16,238 nucleotides of DNA from an uncultured Spirochaetaceae bacterium (lineage in GTDB: Bacteria > Spirochaetota > Spirochaetia > Treponematales > UBA12059). This document shows, one piece after another, positions 6,697-13,511 of this stretch. The notes beneath the pieces were generated by a model. The model was not told the DNA's origin. It saw only the letters and a program-made list of their open reading frames with translations, and searched no databases. The stretch covers positions 1 through 16,238 of the forward strand of contig CALKWG010000389.1 of the NCBI GenBank assembly GCA_938004315.1. The letters run 5' to 3'. The translations under genes were made by a program, and so were the position numbers. Every line of letters starts with the position of its first letter. Position 1 is the stretch's first letter.

Positions 6697-6876
6697 ATGA
6701 AAGTCGAAATTAACCCCCGCGGCAACGGCGCCTGCCCGCTCTGCGTCTCCGATAAGAACTGCCGCATCCAGCGCAAGCTGGCCGCCAACGTGGACGACGT
6801 GAACCCGTCCTCCGAGGCTGAGATGGAGTTGGTGGTCTACGCCTGCCCCTACTTCAAGGAAAAGCTCGTACCGTGA
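6697..6876 (+). CDS. small Cys-rich hypothetical protein, 59 aa
   Basis: The product is [20 protein letters not shown] followed by [17 protein letters not shown] and a C-terminal [13 protein letters not shown]13-x2-C16-x5-C22 plus C50 could bind one metal ion or an Fe-S cluster. Asn/Pro turns and no hydrophobic segments indicate a soluble mini-protein. I chose the ATG at 6697 rather than the TTG at 6661 because the upstream codons overlap the promoter-like boxes. The stop overlaps the prfA GTG (GTGA), so it is coupled to release factor 1 synthesis. I do not recognise the family; its function is unknown. Confidence 0.75.
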   Translation: MKVEINPRGNGACPLCVSDKNCRIQRKLAANVDDVNPSSEAEMELVVYACPYFKEKLVP

Positions 6877-7940
6877 TAGAACGACTCGAGGCGGTCCAAG
6901 CCCGCTATAACGAGCTCACCGAGCTCGTCTCAGATCCCGGCCTGTCCAAGGACCCGAAGCGCTACAAGGACGTTATGCGCGAGCGCGCCCACTTGGAGGA
7001 GCTCGTCGCGGCCTTCGCCGAGTATAAGAGGCTCCTGTCCGACTTGGACGGCGCCCGGGCCATCGTCAAGGACGAGGCCGACGCGGAGCTCCGCGAGATG
7101 GCCAAGGAGGAGCTCAAGGAGCTCGAAGCCGCCAAGGACGCCCTGGAGGATCGCATCAACCTGCTCCTGATCCCGCGCGATCCCTTGGACGACAAGAACA
7201 CCATCGTGGAGATCCGGGCAGGCACCGGCGGCGAGGAGGCGGCGCTCTTCGCCGCCGACCTCTACCGCATGTATAGCCGCTACGCCGACGCCCTGCGTTG
7301 GAAGATCGAGGTGATGAGCGCCAGCGAGAGCGGGATGGGCGGCTTCAAGGAGATCATCTTCTCGGTCTCAGGCGAGGGCGCCTTCGGCAAGCTGCGCTGG
7401 GAGTCGGGCGTGCACCGGGTACAGCGCGTGCCGGCCACCGAGGCCCAGGGCCGCATCCACACGAGCGCGGTCACCGTCGCCGTGCTCCCCGAGGCGGAGG
7501 AGACCGAGATAGACATCCGCCCCGAGGACTTGCGCGTCGACGTGATGCGCGCCGGCGGACCCGGCGGCCAGTGCGTCAACACTACCGACTCGGCCGTTCG
7601 CCTGACGCACCTGCCCACCGGCCTGACGGTGCATTGCCAGGACGAGAAGAGCCAGATCAAGAACAAGGCCAAGGCCATGCGCATCCTCCGCGCCCGGCTC
7701 TACGAGCTGGAGGAGGACAAGAAGAACGCCGAGCGCGCCGCGGACCGCAAGAGCCAGATCGGCTCGGGCGACCGCTCCGAGCGCATACGCACCTATAACT
7801 TCCCCCAGAACCGCGTCACCGACCACCGCATCGACCTTACGCTCTACAAGCTCGACCTGTTCATGCAGGGCGACATCGGCGACGTGGTCGACGGGCTGGC
7901 CATGCGCGCCCGCGAGGACGCGCTCAAGGCCGAGATCTGA
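6873..7940 (+). CDS. prfA: peptide chain release factor 1
   Basis: This 355-residue class I release factor reads UAA and UAG. The PAT codon-recognition tripeptide is in [15 protein letters not shown] (P187-T189), which separates RF1 from RF2 (SPF). The GGQ peptidyl-hydrolysis motif is at 231-233 within [15 protein letters not shown]. Domain 1 is the helical N-terminal ~100 residues. [18 protein letters not shown] (117-134) is the conserved central-domain opening. The length is normal and there is no internal frameshift site of the RF2 type. It starts with GTG overlapping the Cys-rich gene by 4 nt. prmC, whose product methylates the GGQ glutamine, begins 1 nt after the stop. Confidence 0.98.
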   Translation: MIERLEAVQARYNELTELVSDPGLSKDPKRYKDVMRERAHLEELVAAFAEYKRLLSDLDGARAIVKDEADAELREMAKEELKELEAAKDALEDRINLLLIPRDPLDDKNTIVEIRAGTGGEEAALFAADLYRMYSRYADALRWKIEVMSASESGMGGFKEIIFSVSGEGAFGKLRWESGVHRVQRVPATEAQGRIHTSAVTVAVLPEAEETEIDIRPEDLRVDVMRAGGPGGQCVNTTDSAVRLTHLPTGLTVHCQDEKSQIKNKAKAMRILRARLYELEEDKKNAERAADRKSQIGSGDRSERIRTYNFPQNRVTDHRIDLTLYKLDLFMQGDIGDVVDGLAMRAREDALKAEI

Positions 7941-7941
7941 C

Positions 7942-8799
7942 ATGACGCTGCGCGAGGCGCTCGCGGAAGGGACCGAGGGGCTCCTGGGCGGGCCGTCGGA
8001 CAGCCCCTTCCTGGACGCCTCGCTGCTCCTGGCGGCCGCCGTTGGCGTAAGCCGGGACGCGCTCCTGGCGCGGCTGCCCGAGGAGGCCTCGCCCGCCGCC
8101 TTAAGCGCCTACCGAGCCTCCCTGGCCCGCCGCGCCGTCGGCGAGCCGGTCGCCTACATCCTGGGTTATAAAGAATTCTACGGCCGCGATTTCCGCGTCG
8201 ATCGGCGCGTCCTCGTGCCGCGCCCCGATACCGAGCTCCTCGTAGAGGCGGCCCTGGAGGCGCTCCCGCCCCCGGGCGACCCGGCCTGGTCGGAGCGGGC
8301 GATACGGGCGCACGACGCCTTCGCCGGCTCCGGCTGCGTGGGCATCAGCCTGGCGGCCGAGCGGCCGGCGCTCGAGGTCTCGCTCTCCGACGCCAGCGAA
8401 GGCGCGCTGCAGCTCTGCGCGCTTAACGCCGCGGCGCTGCTCGGCCGGGACCTGCCCGCTTCCTTGGGCGACGTGCTCTCGGCCGCGCGCGGGCCGCTCG
8501 ACCTGATCACCGCCAACCCGCCCTACGTGACGAGCGCCTTCGTGGACGGCATGGAGGCCGCCGGCTGCGTCGAGCCGCGCCTGGCCCTCGACGGGGGCCC
8601 AGACGGGCTCGCGCTCTACGGGCGCCTGGCGGCCGAGGCTCTCGGCCTCCTGGCTCCCGGCGGGACGCTCCTCGTTGAGGTAGGCGAGGAGCAGGGGGAG
8701 GCCGTGGCCGGGGCCTTCGAGGCGGCGGGCTTCGTCGGGGTGAGCGTCCTCAGGGACCTGGCGGGCCTCGACCGCGTCGTAGGCGGGAGGGCGCCGTGA
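7942..8799 (+). CDS. prmC: release factor glutamine N5-methyltransferase PrmC
   Basis: The 285-residue SAM-dependent methyltransferase modifies the Gln of the GGQ motif of RF1/RF2 and speeds termination. The N-terminal helical substrate domain (1-75) leads to EPVAYILGYKEFYG (68-81) and VLVPRPDTELLVE (90-102), both typical of PrmC/HemK. SAM motif I is DAFAGSGCVGISLA (125-138), with FAGSG where LGTGSG is usual. The catalytic NPPY is at 192-195. It follows prfA by 1 nt, the classical pairing. Its stop overlaps the rel GTG start in GTGA. Confidence 0.96.
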   Translation: MTLREALAEGTEGLLGGPSDSPFLDASLLLAAAVGVSRDALLARLPEEASPAALSAYRASLARRAVGEPVAYILGYKEFYGRDFRVDRRVLVPRPDTELLVEAALEALPPPGDPAWSERAIRAHDAFAGSGCVGISLAAERPALEVSLSDASEGALQLCALNAAALLGRDLPASLGDVLSAARGPLDLITANPPYVTSAFVDGMEAAGCVEPRLALDGGPDGLALYGRLAAEALGLLAPGGTLLVEVGEEQGEAVAGAFEAAGFVGVSVLRDLAGLDRVVGGRAP

Positions 8800-10850
8800 A
8801 GTACGAAGCCAGCCTGGACGCCGAGCTCGGGCGCTACGGCGACGCGGAGCGGGAGCGCATAAGCGCGGCGCGTTCCTGGGCCGCCGAGCTCCACGCGGGC
8901 GAGACCCGCGCCTCGGGCGAGCCGGCCGTGACGCACCTCGAGCGCGTCGCCGCGATCCTCGCGGGCATGGGCATGGACGCCGACAGCTTAGTCGCCGGGC
9001 TCCTGCACCACGCGCTGGAGGGCGGCGCCTCGCCGGCGGCCAAGGAGCGCGCCAAGGCCCTCCGCGCCGAGATCGAGCGCCGCTTCGGCCCGCGCCCGGC
9101 CGCGCTCGTGGAGGAGCTGTCGCGCATCGCCTCGCTCAAGGCCAAGAACAAGACCATACAGGCGGCCGAGACCATACGCAAGATGCTCTTCGCCATGGCC
9201 AAGGACCTGCGCGTGATCATCGTGAAGCTGGCCGACAAGCTGGACAATATGCGCACCCTGCGCTACCTGGAGGAGGAGGACCGGCGCCGCATCGCCTCCG
9301 AGTGCCTAGACGTCTTCGCCCCCCTGGCCGACCGCCTAGGCATCAGCTGGATGAAGGACGAGCTCGAGGATCTGGCTTTAAAAGAGCTTAACAGAGAGGC
9401 CTTCGACCAGATAAAGCTCATCGTGGCCGGCAAGAAGGCGGAGCGGGAGTCCTTCTTGGACAAAGCGAGGGCCGACATCCTGGCCGCCGCGGCGGCCGAG
9501 GGCCTGGCCGTGGAGGTCGCCGCCCGCGCCAAGCATTTCTACTCCATCTACCAGAAGATGCGCCGCCGGGCCAAGGGCTCGGACGAGCTCTTCGACCTCC
9601 TGGGCTTAAGGATACTCTGCGAGGAGGAGTCCGACTGCTACGCCCTCGTCGGCATCGTACATCGGCTTTGGAAGCCGCTCGAGGGGCGCTTCAAGGACTA
9701 TATCGCGGTGCCTAAGTCCAACGGCTACCGCAGCCTGCACACCTCGGTGCTCGCCTACGAGGGCACCATGCTGGAGATACAGATCCGCACCAAGGCCATG
9801 CACCAGGTGGCCGAGTTCGGCGTCGCCTCGCATTGGCTCTATAAGAAGGGCTCGGCGCACGAGCAGGCGCGTCCCGAGGACCTGTCCATCGTGAACAAGC
9901 TCAAGGACTGGGGCGCCATGCTCGAGTCGGGCGACGAGTTCCTCGAGGACATCAAGCGCGAGCTCCTCAAGGATTCGATCTTCGTCTTCACCCCGAAGGG
10001 CGACGCGATCGAGCTGCCCGCCGGGTCGACCCCGCTGGATTTCGCCTACGCCATCCACAGCGACGTGGGGAATAAGACCATAGCGGCCAAGGCCGACGGG
10101 GCCATCGTTCCCCTGGATAGCAAGCTGAAGAACACCCAGGTGGTGGAGATCCAGACCAGCGCGACGGCGCACCCGAACCTGAATTGGCTCAAGGCCGTGC
10201 GCACCAACAAGGCGCGCGCCAAGATCCGCCAGTGGCTGGTGAACGAGGGGCAGGTGCTGGCCATCGACAAGAACGTGGTGGCCAAGCGTCGCGAGGAGGC
10301 GGAGCAGAAGGCCCCGCCGCCCGCGCCCCAGCCCGAGTCCCTGGCCTATTCCGCCCCGCCGGCGGCGGTCATGGACTTCCGCCCCTACGAACCGAACCGA
10401 GCCACCGACAGCGACAAGGCGGGCGTGCGGGTCTCGGGGGCCGGCAGCCTGATGGTGCGCTTCGCCGGCTGCTGTAGGCCAAGCGTCGGGAACGTCATCG
10501 TGGGCTACGTCTCGCGCGGGCGCGGCATCGTGGTGCACCGCGCCGACTGCCGCAACCTGCCCAACATCAGCGAATTCGCCGAGCGCCGCGTCGACGTCGC
10601 CTGGGAGGCGGCCCACGGCCTGGTGCGCCGTTATCGGGTCTGGTCCAAGCGCTCGGTCGATCTCTTCTCCGAGATCGAGAACGCGGCCAAGAAGAACGGC
10701 GGCCGCCTCATGGAGGGCCGCCTGGACGCCGAGCGCGACGGGCTCTCCGGCTCCTTCACCATGGCCTTCGGCAGCGCCGAGGACGCCCGCGTGGTGGAGC
10801 GGAACCTCCGCAACGTGCCGTCCATCCAGAAGATACGGCGGGTGGAATAG
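8796..10850 (+). CDS. rel: RelA/SpoT-family (p)ppGpp synthetase with degenerate hydrolase motif
   Basis: The 684-residue long RSH protein has the standard order. The HD hydrolase domain spans about 20-190, and the synthetase domain about 235-350 with DLLGLRIL, RFKDYIAVPKSNGYRSLHTSV (R298, K300, D301) and LEIQIRT (E327). The TGS domain follows at about 393-455. A Cys-containing domain has FAGCCRPSVGNVI (C559, C560) and HRADC (C585), and a C-terminal ACT domain ends the protein. Synthetase residues look intact, and RFKD is the form of bifunctional Rel enzymes. In the hydrolase domain H47, H71 and D147 remain, but the HDxxED motif reads HHALEG (71-76): the metal-ligand Asp is His and the catalytic Asp is Gly. 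Hydrolase activity is therefore doubtful. It is coupled to prmC by GTGA. Confidence 0.96.
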   Translation: MKYEASLDAELGRYGDAERERISAARSWAAELHAGETRASGEPAVTHLERVAAILAGMGMDADSLVAGLLHHALEGGASPAAKERAKALRAEIERRFGPRPAALVEELSRIASLKAKNKTIQAAETIRKMLFAMAKDLRVIIVKLADKLDNMRTLRYLEEEDRRRIASECLDVFAPLADRLGISWMKDELEDLALKELNREAFDQIKLIVAGKKAERESFLDKARADILAAAAAEGLAVEVAARAKHFYSIYQKMRRRAKGSDELFDLLGLRILCEEESDCYALVGIVHRLWKPLEGRFKDYIAVPKSNGYRSLHTSVLAYEGTMLEIQIRTKAMHQVAEFGVASHWLYKKGSAHEQARPEDLSIVNKLKDWGAMLESGDEFLEDIKRELLKDSIFVFTPKGDAIELPAGSTPLDFAYAIHSDVGNKTIAAKADGAIVPLDSKLKNTQVVEIQTSATAHPNLNWLKAVRTNKARAKIRQWLVNEGQVLAIDKNVVAKRREEAEQKAPPPAPQPESLAYSAPPAAVMDFRPYEPNRATDSDKAGVRVSGAGSLMVRFAGCCRPSVGNVIVGYVSRGRGIVVHRADCRNLPNISEFAERRVDVAWEAAHGLVRRYRVWSKRSVDLFSEIENAAKKNGGRLMEGRLDAERDGLSGSFTMAFGSAEDARVVERNLRNVPSIQKIRRVE

Positions 10851-10870
10851 GCGCTCGAGGAACCATCGAT

Positions 10871-11713
10871 ATGTTAAGCTACCTTGTTTACGCGCGCGCC
10901 GCTAGGCGGCTACGCCTCGCCTCGTCGGCCGCCCTAGCCGTCGGTAACCCGCCCGCCGGCGCCGAGCCTTCGGGCGACTATCCGCCCCCTGATAGGCCCG
11001 GGAAGGCCGTTCGGGGCCGTCGGCCCCCTTCGCGCGCGACCGCCTTCGCGGCCCGCTCGCTCAGGCTGGCCGCCGCCTGGGCGCTCTACGCCCACGTCGC
11101 CTTCGTCGGCGTCACGGCGACCCTCGCCTTATGCTACCGCTACGTCGACCCGCCGGTGACCGTCCTAGCCTTGAGCCGCAAGTTCGCCGACGGCTTCGAG
11201 ATCCAGAAGCCGCGGCCGGCGTCGCTCGAGGCCACGCCGAGGCTCCTCCGTCGTATGCTCATCGCCGTGGAGGATTCTCGCTTCTACGAGCACCCGGGTT
11301 TCGATATGGAGGCTTTTAAGAGGGCGGCCCGGGTGAACAAGGAGATCGGGCAGCCTATGTACGGCGGCTCCACCTTGACCATGCAGTTGGCGCGGACGCT
11401 CTTCCTCGTACCGGTCAAGAGCTACCTCCGGAAATACCTGGAGCTCATCGTCGCCGTCGAGCTCGAGCTCATCCTAGGCAAGGATCGCATCTTGGAGCTG
11501 TACCTGAGCTGGGCCGAGTGGGGACGCGGCGCCTTCGGCGTCGAGGCGGCCGCGCGCGCGCATTACAAAAAAGCGGCCGCCAAGCTGAGCTTCGACGAGC
11601 AGGCCAGGCTCGTCGCCCTCCTATCCTCGCCCATACGCTATCGACCGCAGGAAGTGGAGAAGCGGGGCATATTGCGCTCGCGCTACGAGTTCCTCGTAAA
11701 GCGTTTCGGTTAA
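10871..11713 (+). CDS. mtgA: monofunctional peptidoglycan glycosyltransferase (GT51)
   Basis: The 280-residue protein has one membrane segment (about 67-90, AAWALYAHVAFVGVTATLAL). The extracytoplasmic GT51 domain polymerises lipid II into glycan strands. Signatures are AVEDSRFYEHPGFD (catalytic E134), GGSTLTMQLARTLFL (165-179), LRKYLELIVAVELEL (second acidic residue E191) and LELYLSWAEWGRGAFGVEAA (208-227). No transpeptidase domain follows, so it is MtgA-like rather than a class A penicillin-binding protein. The cytoplasmic tail of ~65 residues is Pro/Arg/Gly-rich and longer than in E. coli MtgA. GAGGAA at 10857-10862 is the ribosome binding site; rel ends 20 nt upstream. Confidence 0.94.
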   Translation: MLSYLVYARAARRLRLASSAALAVGNPPAGAEPSGDYPPPDRPGKAVRGRRPPSRATAFAARSLRLAAAWALYAHVAFVGVTATLALCYRYVDPPVTVLALSRKFADGFEIQKPRPASLEATPRLLRRMLIAVEDSRFYEHPGFDMEAFKRAARVNKEIGQPMYGGSTLTMQLARTLFLVPVKSYLRKYLELIVAVELELILGKDRILELYLSWAEWGRGAFGVEAAARAHYKKAAAKLSFDEQARLVALLSSPIRYRPQEVEKRGILRSRYEFLVKRFG

Positions 11714-11717
11714 GCCG

Positions 11718-11736
11718 CTCGGGCTCTGGGCCCGGG
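11718..11736. terminator. weak hairpin between convergent mtgA and yaiI, no U-tract
   Basis: CTCGGGC (11718-11724) can pair with GCCCGGG (11730-11736) around the 5-nt loop TCTGG, giving 7 bp including one G-T. It fills the 25-bp spacer between the two stop codons. No T-run follows on either strand, so it is a weak or non-classical terminator at best. Confidence 0.35.
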
Positions 11737-11738
11737 CG

Positions 11739-12209
11739 TTAAGCCTTGCGCCGGCGCTCGGCCTCGACTAGGGCCTTGTCCAGCGCGTTGGCGAAGGCGG
11801 CGCGCTCGCGCGGGCCGTAGGAGCGGCGTTTATCAAGCGGCGGAGCTAAGCCTAGGTCGCGTAAGGCCGCCGCGTGGTCGCGCAGGGATAGGCGCTCCTT
11901 CAAGGAGCCTTCGTCCCAGAGCTCCCCGCGGTCGTTCAAGACGATGAGCCCGCGCTCCAAGGCCCGGGCGGCCAGGGGAATGTCGCGCGTGACGACGAGG
12001 TCGCCCGCTTCGGCCCGTTCCATGATATAGGCGTCCGCGTCGTCCGCTCGGAAGCCTTCGACGGCGCGCCCGGGCGGCAGGGGCGGGGCCTTGTTGGCGA
12101 CGAAGGCGGCGCGCAGCGCTTCGCGGCCCGGCTCGGCGGCCCTCGTCCGCCGGCCTATGAGCTCCTTCGCCTCGCGCGGGAGGGAATCGGCGTCGGCCCA
12201 GATCGTCAT
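11739..12209 (-). CDS. yaiI: YaiI/YqxD family protein (UPF0178)
   Basis: The 156-residue product opens MTIWADADSLPREAKELI, matching the family's conserved MxIWVDADACP start. It continues with DDADAYIMERAEAGDLVVTRDIPLAARALE (written here as one conserved core near 72-101), LNDRGELW and the C-terminal RERAAFANALDKAL. The Asp-rich core resembles PIN/NYN-type nucleases; no function is established. The family's usual Cys in DADACP is Ser-Leu here. A frame open further upstream to 12329 lies inside manA and is not part of the protein. The ATG is 1 nt downstream of the manA stop, so the two genes are probably translationally coupled. Confidence 0.9.
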   Translation of the reverse strand: MTIWADADSLPREAKELIGRRTRAAEPGREALRAAFVANKAPPLPPGRAVEGFRADDADAYIMERAEAGDLVVTRDIPLAARALERGLIVLNDRGELWDEGSLKERLSLRDHAAALRDLGLAPPLDKRRSYGPRERAAFANALDKALVEAERRRKA

Positions 12210-12210
12210 C

Positions 12211-13491
12211 CTAGGCGCAGCCCCGGCGGCCGCGTCCGGCGGCGGCGATATAGGCGAGGCCGCGTCCGGCCAAATCGTAGGCCGGCTCGTCGGCGGATAC
12301 GAAGAGCGATTGCCCTCGGTGGAGCACAAACGGCCCTTCGCCGGCGGGCGATTCGGGGCCGGTCTGCGATTCGAGGCCGCCGCGCGAAAGCGCCACCGTG
12401 CCCTCGACGCAGAGTATGATCTCCGGCCCCGACCGTCCGTCCCGCCGAAGCATCCCGCCCGAGACGGACGCCGCCGTCAGGCTGAAGTCGTCGCTGTCCA
12501 GATCGTAGGCGCAGAGCGACGACGCGCGGCCGGGGCCGCCCGGGCCGGCCGATAGAAGCGGCGGCGCGCCGTCGCCGAAGTCCAAGATGGCCAGGAATTC
12601 AGCCAGGTCGCGGCGCTTGTTCGTGAGCCCGGCCCTGACTTCGTTATCGGAGTTGGCCATGAGCTCCAAGGCGCAGCCGCGGAAATAGGCGTGCGGCTGG
12701 CCCGGCGCTACGTAGAGCCCCTGCCCCGGGCCGAGATCGAAGGTGTTCATCATGATGGGCGCCAGCGCCGCCATGTCGTTCGGGTAGAGCTCCATCAGGC
12801 GCGGCACCCAGCCCAGGGTCCTCTGCGCCGGCGAGCCGGGCTTGGCCTCGGCCAGGATGCGGTCGATGCGCGGCCGTACCAGCTTGAAAAGCCGCGTCCG
12901 CTCGGCTTCGGGCGCGGTGCAGAAAGAATAGAACACGACGGCGAGCTCCAACCTGCCGGGGTGCAACGATAGGCGCTCGGCGTACGAGCGCCAGTTCTCG
13001 CCCGCGAGGAGCTTCAGGTTCCTGATGATTTCGTCTATGGGCCTAAAGCCGCAGAGCCCTTCGAAGCGGTCGAGGGCTACGACCAACTCGGGCTTATGGC
13101 GGCCGTCGCTATAGTTGCGCTCGGCCGCCTCCAAGGGGAGGGCGGCGCGCTCTTCGCGCTTGAAGCCGCGCGTCGCCGCCTGGGCCGACGGATGGGCTTG
13201 CAGGGACAGGGGTTTGGCCACCGCCATAAGCTTGAACAAGAAGGGCAGGCGAGGGTCGGCGGCGCCGGCCGGGCCGAGCATGGCCTCGGGCGCCTTCAGG
13301 ATGAGGTCTTCGAGGCTCGTAAGGCTACCGTCGGGTTGCCTGGCCATCGACGGGGCCTTGTGGTGGGCGCCGAGCCAGAGCTCGGCCCACGGTTCTCGAG
13401 AGGGATTCTCTACGCCTAAAAAAGCGGGTATGAGGTCGGGGTCGCCCCAGGAATATTTTCTGATGCTGTTCTCTAAGCGGAAGACGGCCAT
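12211..13491 (-). CDS. manA: mannose-6-phosphate isomerase, type I (class I PMI)
   Basis: The 426-residue enzyme interconverts mannose-6-phosphate and fructose-6-phosphate, feeding mannose use or GDP-mannose synthesis. Signatures are IRKYSWGD (10-17), PWAELWLGAHHKAPS (34-48), LFKLMAVAKPLSLQAHPS (85-102), NYSDGRHKPEL (126-136) and PGQPHAYFRGCALELMANSDN (263-283). The zinc ligands Q98, H100, E135 and H267 are all present. The C-terminal ~100 residues form the second cupin-like lobe. The start lies 20 nt after dinG, with no Shine-Dalgarno sequence and a -10-like box directly upstream. yaiI follows 1 nt after the stop. Confidence 0.97.
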   Translation of the reverse strand: MAVFRLENSIRKYSWGDPDLIPAFLGVENPSREPWAELWLGAHHKAPSMARQPDGSLTSLEDLILKAPEAMLGPAGAADPRLPFLFKLMAVAKPLSLQAHPSAQAATRGFKREERAALPLEAAERNYSDGRHKPELVVALDRFEGLCGFRPIDEIIRNLKLLAGENWRSYAERLSLHPGRLELAVVFYSFCTAPEAERTRLFKLVRPRIDRILAEAKPGSPAQRTLGWVPRLMELYPNDMAALAPIMMNTFDLGPGQGLYVAPGQPHAYFRGCALELMANSDNEVRAGLTNKRRDLAEFLAILDFGDGAPPLLSAGPGGPGRASSLCAYDLDSDDFSLTAASVSGGMLRRDGRSGPEIILCVEGTVALSRGGLESQTGPESPAGEGPFVLHRGQSLFVSADEPAYDLAGRGLAYIAAAGRGRRGCA

Positions 13492-13497
13492 CGGCCT

Positions 13498-13503
13498 ATT
13501 GTA
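13498..13503 (-). promoter_or_regulatory. -10-like box TACAAT for manA, leaderless geometry
   Basis: On the - strand TACAAT ends 6 nt before the manA ATG, with AGGCCG between, so a transcript would begin at or beside the start codon. No good -35 is visible (TTCCTC at 17-nt spacing). The box sits in the 20-bp gap between dinG and manA and would uncouple manA from the helicase gene. Confidence 0.45.
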
Positions 13504-13511
13504 CGCGGTTT

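Noticed and set aside
9606..10616. 336-codon open frame on the - strand
   Set aside because: It is antisense to the synthetase and TGS region of rel, and the product shows no family features.
8796..10850. Calling the RSH protein a monofunctional E. coli-type RelA
   Set aside because: The synthetase has RFKD, and most of the HD domain is still conserved around the changed residues. It looks like a Rel that lost or altered hydrolase function, not the RelA lineage.
12210..12329. N-terminal extension of yaiI to an upstream ATG
   Set aside because: The extra 40 residues lie inside the manA 3' end and are low complexity. The family starts at MTIWADAD.
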